Assembly (NCBI GenBank): GCA_021443665.1
Contig: JABUTN010000001.1
Location: 39,891-103,890, forward strand
DNA length: 64,000 nt
Origin: Bacteroidales bacterium
GTDB lineage: Bacteria > Bacteroidota > Bacteroidia > Bacteroidales > UBA932
Direction of reading: 5' to 3'
Numbering within the stretch: position 1 is the stretch's first letter; each line of letters begins with the position of its first letter. This document shows, piece after piece, positions 9,235-18,398 of the stretch. Below the pieces are notes generated by a model that saw only the letters and a list, made by a program, of their open reading frames with translations, was not told the DNA's origin and made no database searches. The translations under genes were made by a program, and so were the position numbers.

Positions 9235-10191
9235 ATGAAAACAAGACAGTTATCAGCCAAAGCCGCAATCCTGATTTGCCTTGCCACCGGATTTGCTTCA
9301 TGCTCACAGATTGAAACTCCCTCAACAGTCAGCCTCTCGGACAAAGAGATAGTCCTGACTTCTTACGGCAATATATCAAAGTCATCCGCAGAGTTTGAGG
9401 ATTCACGCATCAGCGCCTATATCTTCAGCGAGGGGCATATCCCCGCCCAGCAACTCTTCAGCGGGGTGTTCTCCCACGAAAACGGACTTTGGGACAGCGG
9501 CCGCGTGAATTACTGGCCCGAGGAAGTGGTTTCAAAGGGCAAGCATCTCGCCGTTTTCGGAGTGATGCCCGCCACCATCACCCTTGACACCCGTGAATAC
9601 ACCGGAATGGAGAGTGACCGCCTCCCCTCCTTTACATACAGTGTGGCCGCAAACGCCGCAGACCAGAAGGATGTGAAGGTCGCCAAGACCATAAGCGGGA
9701 ATCCGGACGAGAGGGTGGAACTCAAGTTCAACAGCGTGATGTCCGAGGTGTCATTCAGGGTGAAGGGCTCACAGTGCGGCAGCGGCAACACCATCTATCA
9801 CATCAACAGCATCACTGTTCGCGGGGCATACGCGGATGGGATGTATGAGTTCACTTCCGGCCGGATGAGGCTTGCCTCAGGGGCCGCAGCGATGGATTTT
9901 ACTTACGCCTGCAACCAGACCATCGGCACAGGTGACTGGGCTCTCGGGGCCGACTTCTGCACAATGTATATGATACCCCAGAAGACAAAGGACGTGGAGG
10001 TGGTCTTCAACTACAGCGTGGAAGTGGACGGAATGAAGATTTTCGAAGGCAACTATGGGCTTGGTTTCGGAGACGACTGGGCTCAGGGCGAGGTATATGA
10101 CTACAGCGTGGAACTCCCTTACACCGACTCAGGCATAATCTGGCAGATTGAGAACGAGTGGAACGACAACATCATCACCTTCAACATCTGA
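9235..10191 (+). CDS. Fimbrillin-family (Mfa-like) lipoprotein
   Basis: MKTRQLSAKAAILICLATGFASCSQ lipobox; fimbrillin-like SAYIFSEG, LKFNSVMSEVSFRVKGSQ, MYMIPQKTKDVEVVFNYSVEVDG. ORF track start 9193 trimmed to the ATG at 9235. Confidence 0.7.
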   Translation: MKTRQLSAKAAILICLATGFASCSQIETPSTVSLSDKEIVLTSYGNISKSSAEFEDSRISAYIFSEGHIPAQQLFSGVFSHENGLWDSGRVNYWPEEVVSKGKHLAVFGVMPATITLDTREYTGMESDRLPSFTYSVAANAADQKDVKVAKTISGNPDERVELKFNSVMSEVSFRVKGSQCGSGNTIYHINSITVRGAYADGMYEFTSGRMRLASGAAAMDFTYACNQTIGTGDWALGADFCTMYMIPQKTKDVEVVFNYSVEVDGMKIFEGNYGLGFGDDWAQGEVYDYSVELPYTDSGIIWQIENEWNDNIITFNI

Positions 10192-10194
10192 TCG

Positions 10195-11082
10195 TTACAG
10201 CAGACTGACATCGTAGTCGGGGCAGACCCATTGGATGGGGATGCCCCGTCTTTCCATCCCCCGGAACCAGGTCATCTGCCTCTTAGCGAACTGGTGTATG
10301 GCGATGGCAAGATGCTCCCGCATCCATTCGTATGAAATTTCGCCTATGAGGTATCTTGTCACGAACTTGTATTCCAGACCATAATATATTAGGTCCTGCG
10401 GAGGGATGCCGCTGCCGAGCAGGGACTGCACCTCCTCCACCAAACCTTCCTTCAGCCTTGCATCCAAGCGCTCGTCTATGCGGCGGTTGCGCTCCTCGCG
10501 GCTGACGCTCAGTCCTATATATTTTATGTCCCCCTCTTCGAATGAGGGCAAGGATGCGTTGTAGGCGGCCTGTTCTTCAGGATGGGCGGCCTGCCACTCG
10601 GCGATTTCAAGGGCCCTTATCAGTCGCTTGCGGGTGTCAAAGTCGGTGCTGTTGTGCAGATGCTTGAGTTCCCCGAGGCGGGAAATCATCTCCCGGTCCG
10701 TAAGTTCTTCGCAGCGCCTGCGGAATTCGGGATCCGTATCCACCCTGGGGATGGAATAGCCTCTGGTCACGGATTCTATATACAGGCCGGAGCCTCCGCA
10801 CAGAATGGGGAGATGCCCTCGTGAGAGAATGCCGTTGTAGGCTTTGCTGAAATCCTGCTGGTAGTGATGGATGTCGTACTTGGTCCCGGCAGGTACTATG
10901 TCTGTGAGATGGACGGGCACATCCCCATATTCGCACAAATCCTTCCCCGTGCCTATATCCATTCCCCTATATACCTGTCTCGAGTCGGCGGAGATGATTT
11001 CCCCGCCAAATCGCTGTGCAAGCTTTACGGCGAATTTCGTTTTTCCCGATGCGGTCGGCCCGAGTACGCAGAACATTTTCAT
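10195..11082 (-). CDS. miaA: tRNA dimethylallyltransferase
   Basis: MKMFCVLGPTASGKTKFAVKLAQRFGGEIISADSRQVYRGMDIGTGKD. ORF track start (11241) trimmed to this Met. Confidence 0.95.
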   Translation of the reverse strand: MKMFCVLGPTASGKTKFAVKLAQRFGGEIISADSRQVYRGMDIGTGKDLCEYGDVPVHLTDIVPAGTKYDIHHYQQDFSKAYNGILSRGHLPILCGGSGLYIESVTRGYSIPRVDTDPEFRRRCEELTDREMISRLGELKHLHNSTDFDTRKRLIRALEIAEWQAAHPEEQAAYNASLPSFEEGDIKYIGLSVSREERNRRIDERLDARLKEGLVEEVQSLLGSGIPPQDLIYYGLEYKFVTRYLIGEISYEWMREHLAIAIHQFAKRQMTWFRGMERRGIPIQWVCPDYDVSLL

Positions 11083-11211
11083 AAGGCAAAGGTAAGGATT
11101 TGTCCAGTTCTTGCACAAAATTCCACAGGTACAGAGGCAGGAAGATGTGATTTTATCCAAAAAACAGGGCAAAAATCCAGAAATGCGGCGCTTGTTTTTT
11201 TCTCCACACGA

Positions 11212-11274
11212 CTTGGACAAAGTTGTTTCCTGTCCGGACATCGGGGCTGTAATTTTGCACTCAGAAACCGAAAC
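11212..11274 (+). promoter_or_regulatory. Second copy of the fimbrillin upstream block
   Basis: CTTGGAC AAAGT TGTTT N21 TAATTTTGCaCTCAGAAACcGAAAC; spacing identical to 9150-9212. -7 box at 11250-11257. Confidence 0.65.
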
Positions 11275-11304
11275 GAATTATTAACATTATAAAAATTGAG
11301 AAAA

Positions 11305-12144
11305 ATGAAAACCTTGACGACCATCACCGGAATCACTTTGGCAGCCGCCATCGTTAGTTTCTCCTCCTGCAACAAAATGCAGCATCCCGCCACCCATACC
11401 AAGACACAGGATATGGTAAAGGAAAAAGTAATCCGCTTCAAGACAGGTTCTGAAGTTGAAAGCACCAAACTCAACGCCTATGTAATATTGAGGGGCAAAG
11501 ACAATCCTCTCTTCTGCGAAGTGTTCAGATCCAACGGCAATATGCTTATGAGCAATAATGTGACCTCCCTGCCCGCACTTGAAGATGGCGCGGTAATGGG
11601 CGTCCAGGCCGTGAGCCCGTCCGGCATAAATATAGAGTTTGACGAATTCGAATACAGGGTCACCGGCAGCGCGGACGTGGATGTTAAGGCCGGTATGAAG
11701 TACTTTGACAAGATTGGGGAAGATATGGATATCGACCTGGAGTCAGTGATGACGAAGGTGGGATTCAGAATCCGTCCGGAGGGCGCCCCCGAGCTGGATT
11801 ACGAGATAGTGGCCGTTGTGATGGAGAATGTGGTTCTGGGCGGCAGGTACAACTTTGCAAGCGGCAGGATGAGGGGCACGGACGAAATCGGAAGCATAGA
11901 AATCAAGGATATCGGAAAAGATTTCTATATGATTCCCCAACCCACCGACAAGGTGAGAATAGTAGTGGACTACAAGGTTCACGACAACGGCCGGCTCATA
12001 TTCAAGGGCAGTCACGAGACCTCAAAAATCGGGAATATGTATCAGGGCGGTGAATTCGAATACGAGCTCATCCTCCCTCCCCCCAGGACTGAGAAGAATC
12101 AGCTCGACCAGCCGTGCGGAAAGATGGGATTAAAAAAACCTTAA
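11305..12144 (+). CDS. Fimbrillin-family (Mfa-like) lipoprotein, paralogue of 9235-10191
   Basis: MKTLTTITGITLAAAIVSFSSCNK lipobox; VMTKVGFRIRPEG and FYMIPQPTDKVRIVVDYKVHDNG parallel the first fimbrillin. Confidence 0.68.
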   Translation: MKTLTTITGITLAAAIVSFSSCNKMQHPATHTKTQDMVKEKVIRFKTGSEVESTKLNAYVILRGKDNPLFCEVFRSNGNMLMSNNVTSLPALEDGAVMGVQAVSPSGINIEFDEFEYRVTGSADVDVKAGMKYFDKIGEDMDIDLESVMTKVGFRIRPEGAPELDYEIVAVVMENVVLGGRYNFASGRMRGTDEIGSIEIKDIGKDFYMIPQPTDKVRIVVDYKVHDNGRLIFKGSHETSKIGNMYQGGEFEYELILPPPRTEKNQLDQPCGKMGLKKP

Positions 12145-12256
12145 TAAAATAGCAGTATGATAATAGTTGGCATAGTATTTGTGATTGGTTTAATCAGAAG
12201 ATAAAAAAAGAAATACAGTTTTTCATATTTAATGGTTAGTGGTTAATTCAAGAAAG

Positions 12257-12295
12257 ACCCTCCGGAAAAGTGGTTGATTTCCGTGAGGGTTTTTT
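12257..12295 (+). terminator. Intrinsic terminator
   Basis: ACCCTCcGGAAA-loop-TTTCCgtGAGGGT followed by TTTTT. Confidence 0.75.
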
Positions 12296-12302
12296 ATATT
12301 TG
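12295..12302 (+). promoter_or_regulatory. -7 box (TATATTTG) for smpB
   Basis: TATATTTG ends 8 nt before the smpB ATG and abuts the upstream terminator T-tract. Confidence 0.5.
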
Positions 12303-12310
12303 CGGCCGTT

Positions 12311-12763
12311 ATGCCTAAAGCCAAAAGCAACATAGAAGTCAAGAACAAGAGGGCCTCATTCGACTACGAGTTCATAGAGACCTTCGTGGCCGGTATCGTG
12401 CTCTGCGGGACGGAAATCAAGTCCATACGCGCAGGGAAGGCGTCATTGGTGGACAGTTTCTGCTATTTCTCCCCCCAGGGGGAACTGTATGTCAAGAATA
12501 TGCACGTGGCGGAGTACTGGTGGGGGACATTCAACCGTCACGACCCCAAGCGTGACCGCAAACTGCTGCTCCAGAGGCGTGAGCTGCGCAAGCTGGCAAG
12601 GGCCGTGAAGGAGAAGGGCCTGACAATCATCGCCGTCAAGCTTTTCATCAGTGAGGGAGGCTATGCCAAACTGCTGATAGCACTTGCAAGGGGCAAGAAG
12701 GAATACGACAAGCGCCATAGCATAAAGGACAAGGATATGAGACGTGAGCAGGAGCGCGGATAG
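12311..12763 (+). CDS. smpB: SsrA-binding protein SmpB
   Basis: [47 protein letters not shown]-term [16 protein letters not shown]. Confidence 0.96.
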   Translation: MPKAKSNIEVKNKRASFDYEFIETFVAGIVLCGTEIKSIRAGKASLVDSFCYFSPQGELYVKNMHVAEYWWGTFNRHDPKRDRKLLLQRRELRKLARAVKEKGLTIIAVKLFISEGGYAKLLIALARGKKEYDKRHSIKDKDMRREQERG

Positions 12764-12767
12764 GCGA

Positions 12768-12911
12768 CTACTTGCGACAGAAGGATCTGAGGGCGCAGTT
12801 CCCGCAAAAGCGGCTGCGCTCTTTCTTTTTGCTGCACCTCAGCATGAATACCAAAGCGCAGATAATAGCTAAAGTTATCATTGCCAGTATGATATAGGAC
12901 GCAAGATTCAT
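12768..12911 (-). CDS. FeoB-associated Cys-rich membrane protein
   Basis: MNLASYIILAMITLAIICALVFMLRCSKKKERSRFCGNCALRSFCRK, 47 aa; overlaps the 3' end of feoAB by 4 nt. Confidence 0.75.
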   Translation of the reverse strand: MNLASYIILAMITLAIICALVFMLRCSKKKERSRFCGNCALRSFCRK

Positions 12912-15094
12912 ATCGTGTAAATCCAGAGGGCGACAATGTAGCCTATCCACGCCACCACCCAGGCGACAATGCATTGGAAAAAGGCCACATACCAGGCCCA
13001 CCTGCGTCCCAGCTCGCGTCCGATAGCGGTGAGGGCTGCGGCACAGGGGGTGTAGAGCAGGCAGAAGATTAGCATAGGTACTGCGGTCACGACCGTCAGG
13101 GCATCCTCCGCTCCGAGCATGCCCATAGTGGCGACCACTCCCTCCTTTGCCATCAGGCCGCTGATGAGTGAGGTGATGATTCTCCAGTCCCCAAGTCCTA
13201 TAGGCTCGAAGATGGGGGCAATCAGGCCGGAAACATAAGCCATGATGCTTTGCGAGGAGTCCTCCACAAAGGACAGGTTCCAGGAGAAGGACCTTAGGGC
13301 CCAGATTGCTATGGTGGCTATGAGAATCACGGTCATCGCGCTGCTGATGAAGTCCTTCATTTTGTCCCACAGCAGATGCCCCACATTCGACAGGGAGGGC
13401 AGGCGGTAAACGGGAATCTCCATAACGAAGGGGGAGGGCTTGTACTTATGCCCGAGATGTTTGCGGACTATGGCTGTAAGCAGGCCCACAAGTATGCCGA
13501 GCAGGTAGAGCGAAAGCATCACCACCACTCCGTGGTTCGGGAAAAAGGCCTCCACGAAGAAGCCGTAGATGGCCATTTTGGCCGTGCAGCTCATAAAGGG
13601 GGTAAGCAGAATCGCGGCGCGGCGGTCGGAGGCCGAGGACAGGGTCCTTGAGGCCATCACTCCCGGAACAGAGCAGCCGAAGGAGGTCAGCAGCGGGATG
13701 ATGGAGCGCCCCGACAGTCCGAAACGCCTCATCAGCTTGTCACTCACAAAGGCCACACGCGACATGTAGCCGCTGTCCTCAAGTATGGCGAGCAGTCCGA
13801 AAAGCACCAGGATGATGGGCAGGAAACTCACCACCGTCCCCACTCCTTCGAAAATGGCGTCTATGACCAGGGAATAGACGGCCGGGTGGACATCCAGGCT
13901 TTCCATAGCCCTGGATGTCAGTCCGCCGAGCCAGCCGATGCCGGCGGCGAGCAGTTCCTGCAGCGTGCCTCCCACAAGGTCGAAGGTCAGCCAGAAGATA
14001 AGGGCGAAGATGGCGATGAAAGCGGGTACGGCAGTCCACTTGCCTATCAAAATCCGGTCTATGCGTGAGGAGAGTTCCTGCTGCTTCGTCATTTCCGGGC
14101 GGATGATGGTCCTGGAACACAAGTCTCTGATGAAATGGAAGCGCTTGTGGGCCATTGCGGCCTGTTGGTCGAGTCCGGAAGGCATATCCTTGTCGCTGAT
14201 GCCGTGCAGGACGGGCGTCTCCTGGTATCTTGCGATATGGAGGGCGTGGTCCACAAGTTCGTCCACACCTTCTCCAGTGAGGGCGCTGACGGGCACGACC
14301 GGAATGCCGAGCAGGCTCTCCATCTCGTTGACTCGCACACCGCCTCCGGATTGTGTCAACTCATCCATCATATTGAGGGCCAGCACCATAGGAATTCCGA
14401 GTTCCATAAGCTGGACGCTCAGGTACAGGTGGCGCACTATATTGGTTGCATCAACTATGTTGATGATGGCGTGCGGTCTCTCGCGTATCAGCCACTCCTG
14501 GGCCTTCTGCTCCACCTCGTTGAATGCGCTCAGGGAATAGAAGCCGGGCAGGTCGTAGATCTTGGCCTTCGCGCGGAAGCCCTTGAGCACGCCTTCGTTG
14601 GTTTCCACTGTGATGCCGGGGAAACTGCCCACGTGCTCCTTCGAGTCAGTCAGGCGGTTGAACAGCAGTGTCTTGCCGCTGTTCTGCTGGCCTACGATGG
14701 CTATTCTCAGCTCGCTGGTTTCGGGAAGGGATTTGACCGTATGGTCGTGGTACTTGCCTTCCTCACCGAATCCGGGGTGGGAGTTGTGCTCGTGGAGGAA
14801 GAGTATGGAGGAGTGGCTCTTGGGAGAAGCCTCGCTGTCCTGCTCCTCTTCCACCGGCTCCACGGAGATGAGTTCCGCCTGCGATGCGGCGAGCGAAAGC
14901 GCATAGCCATAGACTATGACGCTGATGGGGTCTCCCATCGGGGCTCTCTTGAGCAGTTTGACGCGCGTGCCGGGAATCAGGCCCATATCGAGAAGGTGGC
15001 CCCTGAGTCTGGGGTCATTCCCGCCTGTTTCCAGAATCCGGGCGCTTTGTCCGTCTTTCAGCTCCTTGAGAGTCATTCCGGATATTATTTGCAA
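12908..15094 (-). CDS. feoB: FeoA-FeoB fusion ferrous iron transporter
   Basis: N-term FeoA domain (LKDGQSARILETGG...GHLLDMGLIPGTRVKLLKRAPMGDP), then the FeoB G domain (IVGQQNSGKTLLFNRLTDSKEHVGSFPGITVE) and Gate/TM regions. Confidence 0.95.
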   Translation of the reverse strand: MQIISGMTLKELKDGQSARILETGGNDPRLRGHLLDMGLIPGTRVKLLKRAPMGDPISVIVYGYALSLAASQAELISVEPVEEEQDSEASPKSHSSILFLHEHNSHPGFGEEGKYHDHTVKSLPETSELRIAIVGQQNSGKTLLFNRLTDSKEHVGSFPGITVETNEGVLKGFRAKAKIYDLPGFYSLSAFNEVEQKAQEWLIRERPHAIINIVDATNIVRHLYLSVQLMELGIPMVLALNMMDELTQSGGGVRVNEMESLLGIPVVPVSALTGEGVDELVDHALHIARYQETPVLHGISDKDMPSGLDQQAAMAHKRFHFIRDLCSRTIIRPEMTKQQELSSRIDRILIGKWTAVPAFIAIFALIFWLTFDLVGGTLQELLAAGIGWLGGLTSRAMESLDVHPAVYSLVIDAIFEGVGTVVSFLPIILVLFGLLAILEDSGYMSRVAFVSDKLMRRFGLSGRSIIPLLTSFGCSVPGVMASRTLSSASDRRAAILLTPFMSCTAKMAIYGFFVEAFFPNHGVVVMLSLYLLGILVGLLTAIVRKHLGHKYKPSPFVMEIPVYRLPSLSNVGHLLWDKMKDFISSAMTVILIATIAIWALRSFSWNLSFVEDSSQSIMAYVSGLIAPIFEPIGLGDWRIITSLISGLMAKEGVVATMGMLGAEDALTVVTAVPMLIFCLLYTPCAAALTAIGRELGRRWAWYVAFFQCIVAWVVAWIGYIVALWIYTI

Positions 15095-16383
15095 CGCATT
15101 ATTTCAAGTATCATATCGTCTGCCGTCTGCATTCCGCGGGAGCCTATGACGCCGAGGTTGCGGATGGTTTTTTCTATGTCCAGGTCGATGATGCCGTCCT
15201 TCTCGCTCACGCAGATGCCGTCAAGGGCAAGCACGGCGCTCTGTACGGCGCTGGAAACGCCGGAGGCCACCTTCAGGGCGCAGCCTTCCTTGGCCCCGTC
15301 GCAGACCATACCGGTGATGTTGGCCACCATGTTCTTGATGGCGAAGGTAATCTGCTCGTAGTCGCCGCCGTGCAGATAGACGATGCCGCAGGCAGCACCT
15401 GTGGAGGCGATTACGCAGCCGCAGAGGGCGGAGAGTTTGCCGAGATAGTGCTTGATGTGGATGGCGGTCAGATGGGCGAGTATGAGGGCGCGGGTGAGCT
15501 GTTCGGTGGTGGCAAGCACGTGTTCGGCCGCGGCCACAACAGGCATCGTCACGGTGATGCCTTGGTTGCCCGAACCCGAGTTGCTCATTGCGGGCAGCAT
15601 GCTTCCGGCCATGCGGGCATCGGAGGCGGCGGCCGTGAGGGCCATACAGCGCGAAATCAGCGACTGGCCGAAGTAGGTGAGGTGGTCGTGGTCGTTTATG
15701 CTGAGGGTGCGTCCCACCTGCAGGCCGTATTTGTGCGTCAGCCCTTCGCGGGCAAGGGCCTTGTTGAGTTCGGCTGCCTCGAGGATGAAACTGATGTCTT
15801 CCAGAGGGGCTGTGACTGCAAAGTTGTGGATGGCCCTGATGTCCAGATCGTAGTCGGCGGAGTTGAGAAGAGAGGGCGCTTCTGTGTCCTCTTCAGCCTC
15901 TTTGGCGGGCAGCAGCAGCTGGACCCCGTCCTTACAGACGCTGGTGAAGCGGTCGTGGTCGTCCTCTATGATGACCTCCGCCCTGTGGCCTCCCTCGAAA
16001 TCGGCCGTCACTATGATGTAGAGTTTCTTCGTGGTGTCGGAGAGGCCCACGTGGATTATTCCGGATTCGAGCAGGGCTTTGGCCCGGGCCACATCATCGG
16101 GTGTGGAGTCCTTGAGCACCTCCAGGCCCCTCTCCCATTTTCCCGCCACGACAGCCAGGGCGACGGCAATGTCGAGGCCCACCATCCCCGTGCCCGGGAT
16201 GCCCACGCCCATACCGTTCTTGAATATGTTTGCGCTGACGAAGGCCCTTACCGAAAGGGGTTTCCTGTCCGGAAACAGGGAGCAGGCCCTGGCCACTGCC
16301 AGGGAGAGGGCGATGGGTTCAGTGCATCCGAGGGCGGGCTTGACTTCGCTGTGGAGCAGTTCGAGTATCTGGGAGTTGTTCAT
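15085..16383 (-). CDS. UPF0597/CyuA-like L-serine/L-cysteine desulfidase family protein
   Basis: SEVKPALGCTEPIALSLAVARA, GVGIPGTGMVGLDIAVALAVVAGK, NSGSGNQGITVTMPV, VCDGAKEGCALKVASG. Confidence 0.85.
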   Translation of the reverse strand: MNNSQILELLHSEVKPALGCTEPIALSLAVARACSLFPDRKPLSVRAFVSANIFKNGMGVGIPGTGMVGLDIAVALAVVAGKWERGLEVLKDSTPDDVARAKALLESGIIHVGLSDTTKKLYIIVTADFEGGHRAEVIIEDDHDRFTSVCKDGVQLLLPAKEAEEDTEAPSLLNSADYDLDIRAIHNFAVTAPLEDISFILEAAELNKALAREGLTHKYGLQVGRTLSINDHDHLTYFGQSLISRCMALTAAASDARMAGSMLPAMSNSGSGNQGITVTMPVVAAAEHVLATTEQLTRALILAHLTAIHIKHYLGKLSALCGCVIASTGAACGIVYLHGGDYEQITFAIKNMVANITGMVCDGAKEGCALKVASGVSSAVQSAVLALDGICVSEKDGIIDLDIEKTIRNLGVIGSRGMQTADDMILEIMRCK

Positions 16384-16400
16384 AGTACAGGTTTATAAGG

Positions 16401-18362
16401 TCATTTCAAAGCTTCGGAGAGGAATCGGATGAAGCCCTCGACATCAAGGTCATAGGCTCTTGTGGAAAGGGTTTCGCCGCTTTCGGGATCTATCAGCACA
16501 TAGAAGGGCTGGGCGTTCACCCCATAGCGGGATGCCATCATATATGAGTTGATTTTGCCGAGGGACTTGAGGGTCTTGCCTGTCACGGGGTGCTGCACCC
16601 ATTCTTCTTCGGGCAGCACGGTCTTGTCGTCCCCGTAAATCTGCACCACCACATACCTGTCCCTGAGCAGGGCGCTCACCCTCGGGTCGGAGAACACCCT
16701 TGCCTCCATCTCGCGGCAGTTCACGCAGCCTCCGCCGGTGAAGTCCAAAAACAGGGGCTTGCCGGCTTTGCGGGCATATTCCATCGCCTCATCATAGTCG
16801 AACAGGGCGCTGAAGCCTTCGGGCTGCCGCAGGAACTCGCTGTATTTCGGAGTGAATCCGTACACCGCCTGGGGGTCTTGTCCTTCCGTGCGGGATCCGG
16901 CCGCGGACGGGCCGGCGTATTTTTCGATTTTGAAGTCCTGGGTGTTCATAGGGGGCAGATAGCCCGAGAGGGCCTTCAGGGGGGCGCCCCACATACCAGG
17001 AACCATATACACCACGAAGGAGAAAGTGATGATTGCAAGAGCGAGGCGCAGCACGCCGATATGCTTCAGTTCGGAGTCATACTTGAACTTGAGTTTGCCG
17101 AGCAGGTAGAAACCCAGCAATGAGAACACCACTATCCACACGGCGAGATAGACCTCCCTGTCAAGTATGCCCCAGTGGTAGGTCTGGTCGGCCACGCTCA
17201 GGAACTTCAGTCCGAGGGCAATCTCCACGAAGCCGAGGACCACCTTCACGCTGTTGAGCCATCCGCCGCTTTTGGGCAGCCTGCCCAGAAGCGAGGGGGC
17301 AAAGGCGAAGATGGTGAAGGGCAGGGCAAAGGCCACTGAAAAAGCCACCATAGTGACAATGGGGGCCCACACTCCGCCCGTGGTGCTCTGTATCAGCACT
17401 GTGCCCACAATGGGGCCGGTGCAGGAGAAACTCACGAGCACAAGGGTGAGGGCAAGGAAGAACACACCGCCGAGGCCGGCCCTCTCGCTACGCTGGTCGC
17501 TACCGTTGACCCACTTGGAGGGTAGCACGATTTCGAAGGCGCCGAAGAAGGAGGCGGCAAAGACCATAAAGATCACGAAGAAGAGGATATTGGGCAGCCA
17601 GTGTGTTGCCAGCCAGTTGAAAATGTCGGCTGTGACGGCCTCGCCGCCGGCGAAGTAGGTGATTAGGATTATGACGGCGATGGGCAGGGTGTATAGGCCC
17701 ACAATGAAAAGTCCGAACATCGTCGCAAGGAAGCGTCCGCGGCCCTTGCCGCCGCCCTCGCCCTGGTTCTTCTTCAGGAAGAAGCTCACGGTCATCGGGA
17801 CCATAGGAAAGACGCAAGGGGTCAGAAGCATCAGCAGGCCCCAGCCTATTGCGCTAAAAATCAGGCTCCAGGAGAAGGATGCCCCGGACTTGTCCGCGGA
17901 ACCGGAACCTGCGCTTGCCGCGGGCACTTCAAAACTGAACTGCGCCTCATCGGGGGCTATGCACATTCCTCCACGACAGGACTGCCACTCTATGCTGACT
18001 TCCGCCTTGCCGGGTTCTTTGCCCGTAAGCCGTATTTTTTGGGAAATCACGGGATTCTCCGCTTCCCCTATGTTCATTTCAAAGATGTCGTCCCACTGCG
18101 TGTTGATTTTTGAAAGGAATTCGGGACCGCCTTCCGCCGAGGCCGCGCCCTCCACCGTGACGGAAGTGGCTATGGGGCCGTTCTCGTAGGGGCCGCAATC
18201 GTAGATGTGCCAGCCTTCGGAAGAAGCGGTGCCGGTGAGGGTTATCTCATATATGTCGCCTTTGAGATGCTTTATGGAAGCATCCCATTTGAAGGGATTT
18301 TCCTGGGCGGAAGCGCAGAAACCCAGAAATAATGCCATCAATACTATATGCAGCCTTTTCAT
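16401..18362 (-). CDS. Thiol:disulfide interchange protein DsbD-like (N-term DsbD domain, CcdA-type TM region, C-term thioredoxin domain)
   Basis: LLTPCVFPMVPMTVSFFL, FSCTGPIVGTVL, and C-term PLFLDFTGGGCVNCREMEARVFSDP. Confidence 0.9.
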   Translation of the reverse strand: MKRLHIVLMALFLGFCASAQENPFKWDASIKHLKGDIYEITLTGTASSEGWHIYDCGPYENGPIATSVTVEGAASAEGGPEFLSKINTQWDDIFEMNIGEAENPVISQKIRLTGKEPGKAEVSIEWQSCRGGMCIAPDEAQFSFEVPAASAGSGSADKSGASFSWSLIFSAIGWGLLMLLTPCVFPMVPMTVSFFLKKNQGEGGGKGRGRFLATMFGLFIVGLYTLPIAVIILITYFAGGEAVTADIFNWLATHWLPNILFFVIFMVFAASFFGAFEIVLPSKWVNGSDQRSERAGLGGVFFLALTLVLVSFSCTGPIVGTVLIQSTTGGVWAPIVTMVAFSVAFALPFTIFAFAPSLLGRLPKSGGWLNSVKVVLGFVEIALGLKFLSVADQTYHWGILDREVYLAVWIVVFSLLGFYLLGKLKFKYDSELKHIGVLRLALAIITFSFVVYMVPGMWGAPLKALSGYLPPMNTQDFKIEKYAGPSAAGSRTEGQDPQAVYGFTPKYSEFLRQPEGFSALFDYDEAMEYARKAGKPLFLDFTGGGCVNCREMEARVFSDPRVSALLRDRYVVVQIYGDDKTVLPEEEWVQHPVTGKTLKSLGKINSYMMASRYGVNAQPFYVLIDPESGETLSTRAYDLDVEGFIRFLSEALK

Positions 18363-18367
18363 ACTCG

Positions 18368-18375
18368 CAAAGATA
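18368..18375 (-). promoter_or_regulatory. -7 box (TATCTTTG) for the dsbD-like gene
   Basis: caaagata on + strand, 5 nt upstream of the ATG at 18362. Confidence 0.55.
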
Positions 18376-18386
18376 CGGGAATTTTT

Positions 18387-18394
18387 TATCTTTG
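18387..18394 (+). promoter_or_regulatory. -7 box (TATCTTTG) for the methyltransferase gene
   Basis: TATCTTTGCGGCATG, 4 nt upstream of the ATG at 18399. Confidence 0.55.
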
Positions 18395-18398
18395 CGGC

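Noticed and set aside
12768-13370. 200-aa minus-strand ORF covering the end of feoAB
   Set aside because: Only its last 47 aa (from MNLASY) look real; the rest is an out-of-frame reading of feoAB.
16590-17123. Long antisense ORFs opposite dsbD, feoAB, aro and atp genes
   Set aside because: They lie opposite strong family matches and have composition typical of antisense frames in GC-rich coding DNA; no independent motif or start signal.
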